Assembly: GCA_949752745.1 (NCBI GenBank)
Contig: OX457034.1
Location: forward strand, 29,307,544-29,371,543
Length of the DNA: 64,000 nucleotides
Direction of reading: 5' to 3'
Origin: Protula sp. h YS-2021
Lineage: Eukaryota; Annelida; Polychaeta; Sabellida; Serpulidae
Of the stretch, positions 1-11,915 are shown one piece after another (the stretch's first letter is position 1; every line of letters begins with the position of its first letter). Both the position numbers and the translations under genes were made by a program. Below the pieces are notes generated by a model. The model had not been told where the DNA came from, did not search any database, and saw nothing but the letters and a program-made list of their open reading frames with translations.

Positions 1-623
1 ACTTGCGATTGAAGAAAAATGGGCACGGTTGGGGAGAGGAAGAGCAAAGGAAGACGGATGTATGTAAATGTCTTGAGTAATAATGTGAAATAGTGAAAGT
101 GGTTAATTTGGTGGATAGGTTAAATTTTGAAAGTGGAATATCTTTAAAAGTATTGGTGATAGAGAGACGGGGATTTGACGAGGTGATATGGCGAATATGA
201 ATTATGTATGATCCAGTAGTGTTTTTAGGCCATTCTGAGCCCTTTAAATTGCACTTTTACAAAGGCAAAGTTTTCTACAGGCGAGTGTTAAATGAATGGT
301 TTTAAGAACAGCGAGATAGTTTTTTTATAAATAGATTTGTCTATTTCTTAGTGATTGGATGAATGATCAGATCAGTCCTGGAAAAAACTTCACAATAACT
401 ATGTAACTGTTTGATATATTTTTTTAAAGTAAACCTTTGTAACCATATACATCCTTCATGTTACCAGTTACCAATACAAATATATGTAATGTAAGAAGCT
501 ACTAAATTTCAACTTACAATTTAGATGTTTTCAGCATTTTATTTACAGTAGACTTTGTAAACCTAAATAATTAAAATGTACTTCTATTTCCAGCCGAGTG
601 TGAGATGTGAGAAATAATTCTGG

Positions 624-985
624 GGTTACGGTATATACCGCCAACAACTGGAAAAATAAAAATAAATCAAGGGGTAATGTCATTGAATGTGTGATTTGTT
701 TTAAGAACTACAAAAAGATGTATGTATTCCATAGGTAAAAATTGTAATTTATTTCTGCATACAAACAATATGTATTTGCACCAATTATCAACTCTAAAGA
801 AATCAGGTATTACACATATACCACCGACAAAAATGAAAATCCTGTGACTTTCTCAGTGAATTTGTGATATGGTTCAAGAGTTAGAAAGGAATGTATGTAT
901 ACCTTTAGTAAAATTTGAACTTTATTTCTGGATACAAGCAATCGGTAGCTGCAACAAGTATCAACAGAAACAAATCACCAGAAAA
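624..985 (+). repeat. Internal diverged ~180-bp duplication within the satellite unit
   Basis: Two consecutive segments, about 624-805 and 806-985, share an ordered series of words: TATATACCGCC versus TATACCACCGA, a GAATNTGTGAT core, AAAGATGTATGTAT versus AAGGAATGTATGTATACC, then TTTATTTCTG followed by ATACAA, and finally ATCAAC. The order and spacing match, but the copies have diverged well beyond the differences between array units. The segment lies in the part shared by long and short units, so it occurs in every unit. Confidence 0.7.
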
Positions 986-1440
986 CATTGATGTAAAAAT
1001 TCAAAGGTCCAGTACATAATACGGCATATCCTCGTCTCGGACATTTGTCGTTGTCATGTATCTGCGCCGTATGTCGAATTATGCTGACACAGTTGACGCC
1101 CCACTCTAGCGCTATTACTCTTATATTTATGACTTCCTTAAAATCTAAGCGGTTATTGTTGCAAGATCAAAGATTTCAATTTAGTTCGTTCGTTGCATAG
1201 ACTGCACATCCTAGCTTTTATTTTAGTGTTAATGCATGTTTAACTGGCCAGTCGTTAACTGGTCAACCGTCAATGATGGATAATGGATTTACAGACATGT
1301 CTTGTTATATTTTCCATGTTGATCAAACCAACACAGGTTAAACAAGACCCAAACAGTCTGAGAAATATGATAGATTCACAGCAGGTTATATACAATTCCA
1401 GTGACATTGAAAAATGGTGTGTAAAATTACTGATAGAGAA

Positions 1441-1507
1441 TTGAATTGGATAGAGCATTGGTTCGGTAAGCCGAAGGTCCCGAGTTCGACTCCAGCTCGG
1501 GGCGGCA
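1441..1507 (+). repeat. tRNA-derived SINE-like segment (Pol III A and B boxes)
   Basis: The sequence has an A-box-like TAGAGCATTGG (1451-1461), an anticodon-arm-like inverted repeat TTCGG/CCGAA (1462-1475) and a B box GTTCGACTCC (1484-1493), followed by CTCGGGGCGGC. The arms do not fold into a proper cloverleaf: there is no acceptor stem partner and the T arm pairs as CCCGAG/CTCGGG with an enlarged loop. I therefore call it a tRNA-derived element or pseudogene, not a tRNA gene. Further copies lie at 4542-4608, 10255-10321, 13356-13422, 16454-16520, 19552-19618, 22648-22714, 25745-25811, 28841-28907, 31940-32006 and 35037-35103. Short units lack it. Confidence 0.7.
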
Positions 1508-1739
1508 TGCAGGGAATTGACATTTGCTCAAATTGCCTTGGCTAAGCAAATACAGTAGATAAGATCACCTATGAAGGAATTTAAAGTTGACGCCCACTTA
1601 GCGTTTCAGCCATCCCTTAAAAACATTTTAGAAAGAAGTTAGTTTGGGCATCGTCCAATGACTTTCTTTATTTGAGTTGCCAAAGTCAATAAAATTATTT
1701 ATTTTTAAACGATCAAAAGTTTCAGGGAGTGAACTCTGT

Positions 1740-1771
1740 AAAAAATAATAATAATAATAATAATAATAATA
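1740..1771 (+). repeat. A-run plus (TAA)n microsatellite
   Basis: Six A residues are followed by about nine TAA units. The same position in other long units shows a longer A-run and fewer TAA units; the most extreme is the unit at 33597-36693, where about 14 A precede about five TAA (35336-35364). It may mark the degenerate tail of the tRNA-derived element upstream. Confidence 0.85.
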
Positions 1772-2029
1772 GGTTTTGCCTGTAACACTTTGGTCCCTTT
1801 TTATTCTATATTGATATTGAATGTTTCAAGTCAAACCGTAAACAAGAAGAAAAAAGTGTAAGCAACGCCTGTTTTGAAAGATTTACAATTCAGCAATAAA
1901 TGTTGCAATCACTCACTTTTTCCCACACCACAATCCAATTCAGATGGGAAGGTATGTAGTTTATAAACAGGCTCGAGCATCCATACAGATAGTGCTGTGC
2001 AGGTTATGGCAGTAATACAGTTGGCTGAA

Positions 2030-2215
2030 AGTTGGCTCGGGAGTGCGAGGGCGTAAGCGTTCCGGTGTTCTTCGGGACCCGGTGGATCGAGCTGGAACTC
2101 GGCTGTAGAAAGGCGAAAGGCGGCGTAAAACCCGCCCGGTATGCCGAAGCCCCGCCACTGACCAATGCACACTGTGGTTGATCATTGACGGTGGCTGGGG
2201 TGGCCGTATATACGT
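2030..2215 (+). promoter_or_regulatory. CpG-rich promoter-like island in each long unit
   Basis: The stretch is markedly richer in G+C and CpG than the surrounding AT-rich unit. On the plus strand it holds a GC-box-like GCCCCGCC (2149-2156), CCAAT (2162-2166) and, 41 bases on, TATATA (2207-2212), a spacing usual for a Pol II core promoter. Nothing recognisable as a gene follows; transcription from it would enter a T-rich, non-coding stretch. The island is present in all eleven complete long units and absent from short units. Function is inference. The island may instead be a remnant of a transposon or gene end captured in the unit. Confidence 0.4.
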
Positions 2216-3101
2216 CAGGCTTCTGGCAGCAAGCCATAATATATGTCCTGCACTGCACGCTTCACTTTTTGTTTTTTTTTTATCTTTGATTATATTTTAT
2301 TTTATCTAAGAGGTAGGTTATTGTTTCTATTTCATACAAAACTTATGCAAGATTTAATCATATTTTATTGCTGGTGCATGCACATAGAAGGCTCTAGAAT
2401 ATGCACAACAGTATTCCACACTCCTCTAGTATCCCTTGTTCAATGCTCTTTCAATCCAACTGGACAATCAAAAGCTGTGCGTCTCACACTTCTTGATCTC
2501 TCTCACACTGCTTGATCTCTTCAATCATGGCATTCTACCTACGTCAGTTGCAGAGTTACTTCGGGATTGAAGGCACAGAGTACGATCGTTGTACCTTACT
2601 AAGATCGAGGATGTATATTCAGACACCGTAATATCATACTGAATTTTACTTCAGGTTTTAAACAAATATTAAGTAGTCTTAAAACTGTTTGATTTTACAT
2701 ACACCGTTTATAAGAGAATGACATTGAAGCATTAACTTTGGCCATTTTTTCTATCTTAAACCATTTCAAAGAGAATAAAATACTCAGACAAAAGTACAGA
2801 TGCTCAATAATCTTTCAGATCAAGGCAGATCGATGAACTTTCTAAAATACATAAACCTATTTTATTGCTAAACATTAAAATATCTGCAATAAAGAAAATT
2901 TTAATGGTTATAAAAGTAAGATTGTAATGTGTGGATAAGTTTGTACAGTGTAGCTAAAGTGAAAAGGTGGTAGTAGAATTTGCAAAGTGGGGATACCTGC
3001 TTGACCTCTTCCGAGGATCATAATTTTAAAACTGATCTATGTGAAAATAAAAGAAGAAAGTTAATTTTCCTTGGAAAATAATAAAAAGTCAAATATATTG
3101 T

Positions 3102-6100
3102 ACTTGCGATTGAAGAAAAATGGGCACGGTTGGGGAGAGGAAGAGCAAAGGAAGACGGATGTATGTAAATGTCTTGAGTAATAATGTGAAATAGTGAAAG
3201 TGGTTAATTTGGTGGATAGGTTAAATTTTGAAAGTGGAATATCTTTAAAAGTATTGGTGATAGAGAGACGGGGATTTGACGAGGTGATATGGCGAATATG
3301 AATTATGTATGATCCAGTAGTGTTTTTAGGCCATTCTGAGCCCTTTAAATTGCACTTTTACAAAGGCAAAGTTTTCTACAGGCGAGTGTTAAATGAATGG
3401 TTTTAAGAACAGCGAGATAGTTTTTTTATAAATAGATTTGTCTATTTCTTAGTGATTGGATGAATGATCAGATCAGTCCTGGAAAAAACTTCACAATAAC
3501 TATGTAACTGTTTGATATATTTTTTTAAAGTAAACCTTTGTAACCATATACATCCTTCATGTTACCAGTTACCAATACAAATATATGTAATGTAAGAAGC
3601 TACTAAATTTCAACTTACAATTTAGATGTTTTCAGCATTTTATTTACAGTAGACTTTGTAAACCTAAATAATTAAAATGTACTTCTATTTCCAGCCGAGT
3701 GTGAGATGTGAGAAATAATTCTGGGGTTACGGTATATACCGCCAACAACTGGAAAAATAAAAATAAATCAAGGGGTAATGTCATTGAATGTGTGATTTGT
3801 TTTAAGAACTACAAAAAGATGTATGTATTCCATAGGTAAAAATTGTAATTTATTTCTGCATACAAACAATATGTATTTGCACCAATTATCAACTCTAAAG
3901 AAATCAGGTATTACACATATACCACCGACAAAAATGAAAATCCTGTGACTTTCTCAGTGAATTTGTGATATGGTTCAAGAGTTAGAAAGGAATGTATGTA
4001 TACCTTTAGTAAAATTTGAACTTTATTTCTGGATACAAGCAATCGGTAGCTGCAACAAGTATCAACAGAAACAAATCACCAGAAAACATTGATGTAAAAA
4101 TTCAAAGGTCCAGTACATAATACGGCATATCCTCGTCTCGGACATTTGTCGTTGTCATGTATCTGCGCCGTATGTCGAATTATGCTGACACAGTTGACGC
4201 CCCACTCTAGCGCTATTACTCTTATATTTATGACTTCCTTAAAATCTAAGCGGTTATTGTTGCAAGATCAAAGATTTCAATTTAGTTCGTTCGTTGCATA
4301 GACTGCACATCCTAGCTTTTATTTTAGTGTTAATGCATGTTTAACTGGCCAGTCGTTAACTGGTCAACCGTCAATGATGGATAATGGATTTACAGACATG
4401 TCTTGTTATATTTTCCATGTTGATCAAACCAACACAGGTTAAACAAGACCCAAACAGTCTGAGAAATATGATAGATTCACAGCAGGTTATATACAATTCC
4501 AGTGACATTGAAAAATGGTGTGTAAAATTACTGATAGAGAATTGAATTGGATAGAGCATTGGTTCGGTAAGCCGAAGGTCCCGAGTTCGACTCCAGCTCG
4601 GGGCGGCATGCAGGGAATTGACATTTGCTCAAATTGCCTTGGCTAAGCAAATACAGTAGATAAGATCACCTATGAAGGAATTTAAAGTTGACGCCCACTT
4701 AGCGTTTCAGCCATCCCTTATAAACATTTTAGAAAGAAGTTAGTTTGGGCATCGTCCAATGACTTTCTTTATTTGAGTTGCCAAAGTCAATAAAATTATT
4801 TATTTTTAAACGATCAAAAGTTTCAGGGAGTGAACTCTGTAAAAAATAATAATAATAATAATAATAATAATAGGTTTTGCCTGTAACACTTTGGTCCCTT
4901 TTTATTCTATATTGATATTGAATGTTTCAAGTCAAACCGTAAACAAGAAGAAAAAAGTGTAAGCAACGCCTGTTTTGAAAGATTTACAATTCAGCAATAA
5001 ATGTTGCAATCACTCACTTTTTCCCACACCACAATCCAATTCAGATGGGAAGGTATGTAGTTTATAAACAGGCTCGAGCATCCATACAGATAGTGCTGTG
5101 CAGGTTATGGCAGTAATACAGTTGGCTGAAAGTTGGCTCGGGAGTGCGAGGGCGTAAGCGTTCCGGTGTTCTTCGGGACCCGGTGGATCGAGCTGGAACT
5201 CGGCTGTAGAAAGGCGAAAGGCGGCGTAAAACCCGCCCGGTATGCCGAAGCCCCGCCACTGACCAATGCACACTGTGGTTGATCATTGACGGTGGCTGGG
5301 GTGGCCGTATATACGTCAGGCTTCTGGCAGCAAGCCATAATATATGTCCTGCACTGCACGCTTCACTTTTTGTTTTTTTTTTATCTTTGATTATATTTTA
5401 TTTTATCTAAGAGGTAGGTTATTGTTTCTATTTCATACAAAACTTATGCAAGATTTAATCATATTTTATTGCTGGTGCATGCACATAGAAGGCTCTAGAA
5501 TATGCACAACAGTATTCCACACTCCTCTAGTATCCCTTGTTCAATGCTCTTTCAATCCAACTGGACAATCAAAAGCTGTGCGTCTCACACTTCTTGATCT
5601 CTCTCACACTGCTTGATCTCTTCAATCATGGCATTCTACCTACGTCAGTTGCAGAGTTACTTCGGGATTGAAGGCACAGAGTACGATCGTTGTACCTTAC
5701 TAAGATCGAGGATGTATATTCAGACACCGTAATATCATACTGAATTTTACTTCAGGTTTTAAACAAATATTAAGTAGTCTTAAAACTGTTTGATTTTACA
5801 TACACCGTTTATAAGAGAATGACATTGAAGCATTAACTTTGGCCATTTTTTCTATCTTAAACCATTTCAAAGAGAATAAAATACTCAGACAAAAGTACAG
5901 ATGCTCAATAATCTTTCAGATCAAGGCAGATCGATGAACTTTCTAAAATACATAAACCTATTTTATTGCTAAACATTAAAATATCTGCAATAAAGAAAAT
6001 TTTAATGGTTATAAAAGTAAGATTGTAATGTGTGGATAAGTTTGTACAGTGTAGCTAAAGTGAAAAGGTGGTAGTAGAATTTGCAAAGTGGGGATACCTG

Positions 6101-6202
6101 CTTGACCTCTTCCGAGGATCATAATTTTAAAACTGATCTATGTGAAAATAAAAGAAGAAAGTTAATTTTCCTTGGAAAATAATAAAAAGTCAAATATATT
6201 GT
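3102..6202 (+). repeat. Satellite long unit 2
   Basis: Complete 3101-bp unit, nearly identical to unit 1, including the GATCAAAG and ACATGTC haplotype. One difference is CCCTTATAAACA at about 4716 where unit 1 has CCCTTAAAAACA. Confidence 0.93.
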
Positions 6203-7597
6203 ACTTGCGATTGAAGAAAAATGGGCACGGTTGGGGAGAGGAAGAGCAAAGGAAGACGGATGTATGTAAATGTCTTGAGTAATAATGTGAAATAGTGAAA
6301 GTGGTTAATTTGGTGGATAGGTTAAATTTTGAAAGTGGAATATCTTTAAAAGTATTGGTGATAGAGAGACGGGGATTTGACGAGGTGATATGGCGAATAT
6401 GAATTATGTATGATCCAGTAGTGTTTTTAGGCCATTCTGAGCCCTTTAAATTGCACTTTTACAAAGGCAAAGTTTTCTACAGGCGAGTGTTAAATGAATG
6501 GTTTTAAGAACAGCGAGATAGTTTTTTTATAAATAGATTTGTCTATTTCTTAGTGATTGGATGAATGATCAGATCAGTCCTGGAAAAAACTTCACAATAA
6601 CTATGTAACTGTTTGATATATTTTTTTAAAGTAAACCTTTGTAACCATATACATCCTTCATGTTACCAGTTACCAATACAAATATATGTAATGTAAGAAG
6701 CTACTAAATTTCAACTTACAATTTAGATGTTTTCAGCATTTTATTTACAGTAGACTTTGTAAACCTAAATAATTAAAATGTACTTCTATTTCCAGCCGAG
6801 TGTGAGATGTGAGAAATAATTCTGGGGTTACGGTATATACCGCCAACAACTGGAAAAATAAAAATAAATCAAGGGGTAATGTCATTGAATGTGTGATTTG
6901 TTTTAAGAACTACAAAAAGATGTATGTATTCCATAGGTAAAAATTGTAATTTATTTCTGCATACAAACAATATGTATTTGCACCAATTATCAACTCTAAA
7001 GAAATCAGGTATTACACATATACCACCGACAAAAATGAAAATCCTGTGACTTTCTCAGTGAATTTGTGATATGGTTCAAGAGTTAGAAAGGAATGTATGT
7101 ATACCTTTAGTAAAATTTGAACTTTATTTCTGGATACAAGCAATCGGTAGCTGCAACAAGTATCAACAGAAACAAATCACCAGAAAACATTGATGTAAAA
7201 ATTCAAAGGTCCAGTACATAATACGGCATATCCTCGTCTCGGACATTTGTCGTTGTCATGTATCTGCGCCGTATGTCGAATTATGCTGACACAGTTGACG
7301 CCCCACTCTAGCGCTATTACTCTTATATTTATGACTTCCTTAAAATCTAAGCGGTTATTGTTGCAAGATCGAAGATTTCAATTTAGTTCGTTCGTTGCAT
7401 AGACTGCACATCCTAGCTTTTATTTTAGTGTTAATGCATGTTTAACTGGCCAGTCGTTAACTGGTCAACCGTCAATGATGGATAATGGATTTACAGACAC
7501 GTCTTGTTATATTTTCCGTGTTGATCAAACCAACACAGGTTAAACAAGACCCAAACAGTCTGAGAAATCTGATAGATTCACAGCAGATTATATACAA
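6203..7597 (+). repeat. Truncated long unit at the start of short-unit run 1
   Basis: The first 1395 bp of a long unit pass directly into a short unit at TATATACAA/ATAGTGAAA. The sequence carries the GATCGAAG, ACACGTC and CCGTGTTG haplotype plus AAATCTGATAG, which marks the short-unit family. Confidence 0.9.
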
Positions 7598-8903
7598 ATA
7601 GTGAAAATGGTTAATTTGGTGGATACGTTAAATATTGAAAGTGGAATATCTTTAAAAGTATTGGTGATAGAGAGACGGGGATTTGACGAGGTGATATGGC
7701 GAATATGAATTATGTATGATCCAGTAGTGTTTTTAGGCCATTCTGAGCCCTTTAAATTGCACTTTTACAAAGGCAAAGTTTTCTACAGGCGAGTGTTAAA
7801 TGAATGGTTTTAAGAACAGCGAGATAGTTTTTTTATAAATAGATTTGTCTATTTCTTAGTGATTGGATGAATGATCAGATCAGTCCTGGAAAAAACTTCA
7901 CAATAACTATGTAACTGTTTGATATATTTTTTTAAAGTAAACCTTTGTAACCATATACATCCTTCATGTTACCAGTTACCAATACAAATATATGTAATGT
8001 AAGAAGCTACTAAATTTCAACTTACAATTTAGATGTTTTCAGCATTTTATTTACAGTAGACTTTGTAAACCTAAATAATTAAAATGTACTTCTATTTCCA
8101 GCCGAGTGTGAGATGTGAGAAATAATTCTGGGGTTACGGTATATACCGCCAACAACTGGAAAAATAAAAATAAATCAAGGGGTAATGTCATTGAATGTGT
8201 GATTTGTTTTAAGAACTACAAAAAGATGTATGTATTCCATAGGTAAAAATTGTAATTTATTTCTGCATACAAACAATATGTATTTGCACCAATTATCAAC
8301 TCTAAAGAAATCAGGTATTACACATATACCACCGACAAAAATGAAAATCCTGTGACTTTCTCAGTGAATTTGTGATATGGTTCAAGAGTTAGAAAGGAAT
8401 GTATGTATACCTTTAGTAAAATTTGAACTTTATTTCTGGATACAAGCAATCGGTAGCTGCAACAAGTATCAACAGAAACAAATCACCAGAAAACATTGAT
8501 GTAAAAATTCAAAGGTCCAGTACATAATACGGCATATCCTCGTCTCGGACATTTGTCGTTGTCATGTATCTGCGCCGTATGTCGAATTATGCTGACACAG
8601 TTGACGCCCCACTCTAGCGCTATTACTCTTATATTTATGACTTCCTTAAAATCTAAGCGGTTATTGTTGCAAGATCGAAGATTTCAATTTAGTTCGTTCG
8701 TTGCATAGACTGCACATCCTAGCTTTTATTTTAGTGTTAATGCATGTTTAACTGGCCAGTCGTTAACTGGTCAACCGTCAATGATGGATAATGGATTTAC
8801 AGACACGTCTTGTTATATTTTCCGTGTTGATCAAACCAACACAGGTTAAACAAGACCCAAACAGTCTGAGAAATCTGATAGATTCACAGCAGATTATATA
8901 CAA
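7598..8903 (+). repeat. Satellite short unit (run 1)
   Basis: A 1306-bp unit. It equals positions 90-1395 of the long unit and lacks the tRNA-like segment, TAA tract, CpG island and AT-rich tail. It has private variants GGATACGTTAAATATTG near the start and CAGCAGATTATATAC near the end. Confidence 0.92.
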
Positions 8904-11900
8904 ATAGTGAAAATGGTTAATTTGGTGGATACGTTAAATATTGAAAGTGGAATATCTTTAAAAGTATTGGTGATAGAGAGACGGGGATTTGACGAGGTGA
9001 TATGGCGAATATGAATTATGTATGATCCAGTAGTGTTTTTAGGCCATTCTGAGCCCTTTAAATTGCACTTTTACAAAGGCAAAGTTTTCTACAGGCGAGT
9101 GTTAAATGAATGGTTTTAAGAACAGCGAGATAGTTTTTTTATAAATAGATTTGTCTATTTCTTAGTGATTGGATGAATGATCAGATCAGTCCTGGAAAAA
9201 ACTTCACAATAACTATGTAACTGTTTGATATATTTTTTTAAAGTAAACCTTTGTAACCATATACATCCTTCATGTTACCAGTTACCAATACAAATATATG
9301 TAATGTAAGAAGCTACTAAATTTCAACTTACAATTTAGATGTTTTCAGCATTTTATTTACAGTAGACTTTGTAAACCTAAATAATTAAAATGTACTTCTA
9401 TTTCCAGCCGAGTGTGAGATGTGAGAAATAATTCTGGGGTTACGGTATATACCGCCAACAACTGGAAAAATAAAAATAAATCAAGGGGTAATGTCATTGA
9501 ATGTGTGATTTGTTTTAAGAACTACAAAAAGATGTATGTATTCCATAGGTAAAAATTGTAATTTATTTCTGCATACAAACAATATGTATTTGCACCAATT
9601 ATCAACTCTAAAGAAATCAGGTATTACACATATACCACCGACAAAAATGAAAATCCTGTGACTTTCTCAGTGAATTTGTGATATGGTTCAAGAGTTAGAA
9701 AGGAATGTATGTATACCTTTAGTAAAATTTGAACTTTATTTCTGGATACAAGCAATCGGTAGCTGCAACAAGTATCAACAGAAACAAATCACCAGAAAAC
9801 ATTGATGTAAAAATTCAAAGGTCCAGTACATAATACGGCATATCCTCGTCTCGGACATTTGTCGTTGTCATGTATCTGCGCCGTATGTCGAATTATGCTG
9901 ACACAGTTGACGCCCCACTCTAGCGCTATTACTCTTATATTTATGACTTCCTTAAAATCTAAGCGGTTATTGTTGCAAGATCAAAGATTTCAATTTAGTT
10001 CGTTCGTTGCATAGACTGCACATCCTAGCTTTTATTTTAGTGTTAATGCATGTTTAACTGGCCAGTCGTTAACTGGTCAACCGTCAATGATGGATAATGG
10101 ATTTACAGACATGTCTTGTTATATTTTCCATGTTGATCAAACCAACACAGGTTAAACAAGACCCAAACAGTCTGAGAAATATGATAGATTCACAGCAGGT
10201 TATATACAATTCCAGTGACATTGAAAAATGGTGTGTAAAATTACTGATAGAGAATTGAATTGGATAGAGCATTGGTTCGGTAAGCCGAAGGTCCCGAGTT
10301 CGACTCCAGCTCGGGGCGGCATGCAGGGAATTGACATTTGCTCAAATTGCCTTGGCTAAGCAAATACAGTAGATAAGATCACCTATGAAGGAATTTAAAG
10401 TTGACGCCCACTTAGCGTTTCAGCCATCCCTTAAAAACATTTTAGAAAGAAGTTAGTTTGGGCATCGTCCAATGACTTTCTTTATTTGAGTTGCCAAAGT
10501 CAATAAAATTATTTATTTTTAAACGATCAAAAGTTTCAGGGAGTGAACTCTGTAAAAAATAATAATAATAATAATAATAATAATAGGTTTTGCCTGTAAC
10601 ACTTTGGTCCCTTTTTATTCTATATTGATATTGAATGTTTCAAGTCAAACCGTAAACAAGAAGAAAAAAGTGTAAGCAACGCCTGTTTTGAAAGATTTAC
10701 AATTCAGCAATAAATGTTGCAATCACTCACTTTTTCCCACACCACAATCCAATTCAGATGGGAAGGTATGTAGTTTATAAACAGGCTCGAGCATCCATAC
10801 AGATAGTGCTGTGCAGGTTATGGCAGTAATACAGTTGGCTGAAAGTTGGCTCGGGAGTGCGAGGGCGTAAGCGTTCCGGTGTTCTTCGGGACCCGGTGGA
10901 TCGAGCTGGAACTCGGCTGTAGAAAGGCGAAAGGCGGCGTAAAACCCGCCCGGTATGCCGAAGCCCCGCCACTGACCAATGCACACTGTGGTTGATCATT
11001 GACGGTGGCTGGGGTGGCCGTATATACGTCAGGCTTCTGGCAGCAAGCCATAATATATGTCCTGCACTGCACGCTTCACTTTTTGTTTTTTTTTTATCTT
11101 TGATTATATTTTATTTTATCTAAGAGGTAGGTTATTGTTTCTATTTCATACAAAACTTATGCAAGATTTAATCATATTTTATTGCTGGTGCATGCACATA
11201 GAAGGCTCTAGAATATGCACAACAGTATTCCACACTCCTCTAGTATCCCTTGTTCAATGCTCTTTCAATCCAACTGGACAATCAAAAGCTGTGCGTCTCA
11301 CACTTCTTGATCTCTCTCACACTGCTTGATCTCTTCAATCATGGCATTCTACCTACGTCAGTTGCAGAGTTACTTCGGGATTGAAGGCACAGAGTACGAT
11401 CGTTGTACCTTACTAAGATCGAGGATGTATATTCAGACACCGTAATATCATACTGAATTTTACTTCAGGTTTTAAACAAATATTAAGTAGTCTTAAAACT
11501 GTTTGATTTTACATACACCGTTTATAAGAGAATGACATTGAAGCATTAACTTTGGCCATTTTTTCTATCTTAAACCATTTCAAAGAGAATAAAATACTCA
11601 GACAAAAGTACAGATGCTCAATAATCTTTCAGATCAAGGCAGATCGATGAACTTTCTAAAATACATAAACCTATTTTATTGCTAAACATTAAAATATCTG
11701 CAATAAAGAAAATTTTAATGGTTATAAAAGTAAGATTGTAATGTGTGGATAAGTTTGTACAGTGTAGCTAAAGTGAAAAGGTGGTAGTAGAATTTGCAAA
11801 GTGGGGATACCTGCTTGACCTCTTCCGAGGATCATAATTTTAAAACTGATCTATGTGAAAATAAAAGAAGAAAGTTAATTTTCCTTGGAAAATAATAAAA

Positions 11901-11915
11901 AGTCAAATATATTGT
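8904..11915 (+). repeat. Long unit following short run 1
   Basis: A 3012-bp unit: a long unit without its first 89 bases, because it starts at the short-unit junction. Its first part has short-type variants (GGATACGTTAAATATTG) and its later part has the GATCAAAG/ACATGTC haplotype, so it is a recombinant between unit families. Confidence 0.9.

Larger units (their letters stand above)
1..3101 (+). repeat. Satellite long unit 1 (reference unit)
   Basis: Used here as the reference. In order it holds an AT-rich stretch shared with the short units (about 90-1395), an internal diverged duplication (about 624-985), a direct repeat of TTAACTGG around 1238-1264, the tRNA-like segment (1441-1507), an A/TAA tract (1740-1771), a CpG-rich promoter-like island (about 2030-2215), T-runs near 2270-2281 and an AT-rich tail. 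Diagnostic variants are A in GATCAAAG near 1170 and the ACATGTC/CCATGTTG haplotype near 1295-1325. Confidence 0.93.

Noticed and set aside
1441..1507. Functional tRNA gene
   Set aside because: A and B boxes exist but there is no closed acceptor stem and the T arm has an enlarged loop; better explained as a tRNA-derived repeat.
1270..2515. Open frames of 62-112 codons repeated in every long unit
   Set aside because: They overlap in three or more frames on both strands, have no recognisable domain, and change length when a T-run changes (as at 23380 and 29581). The identity between copies is explained by array homogenisation at DNA level.
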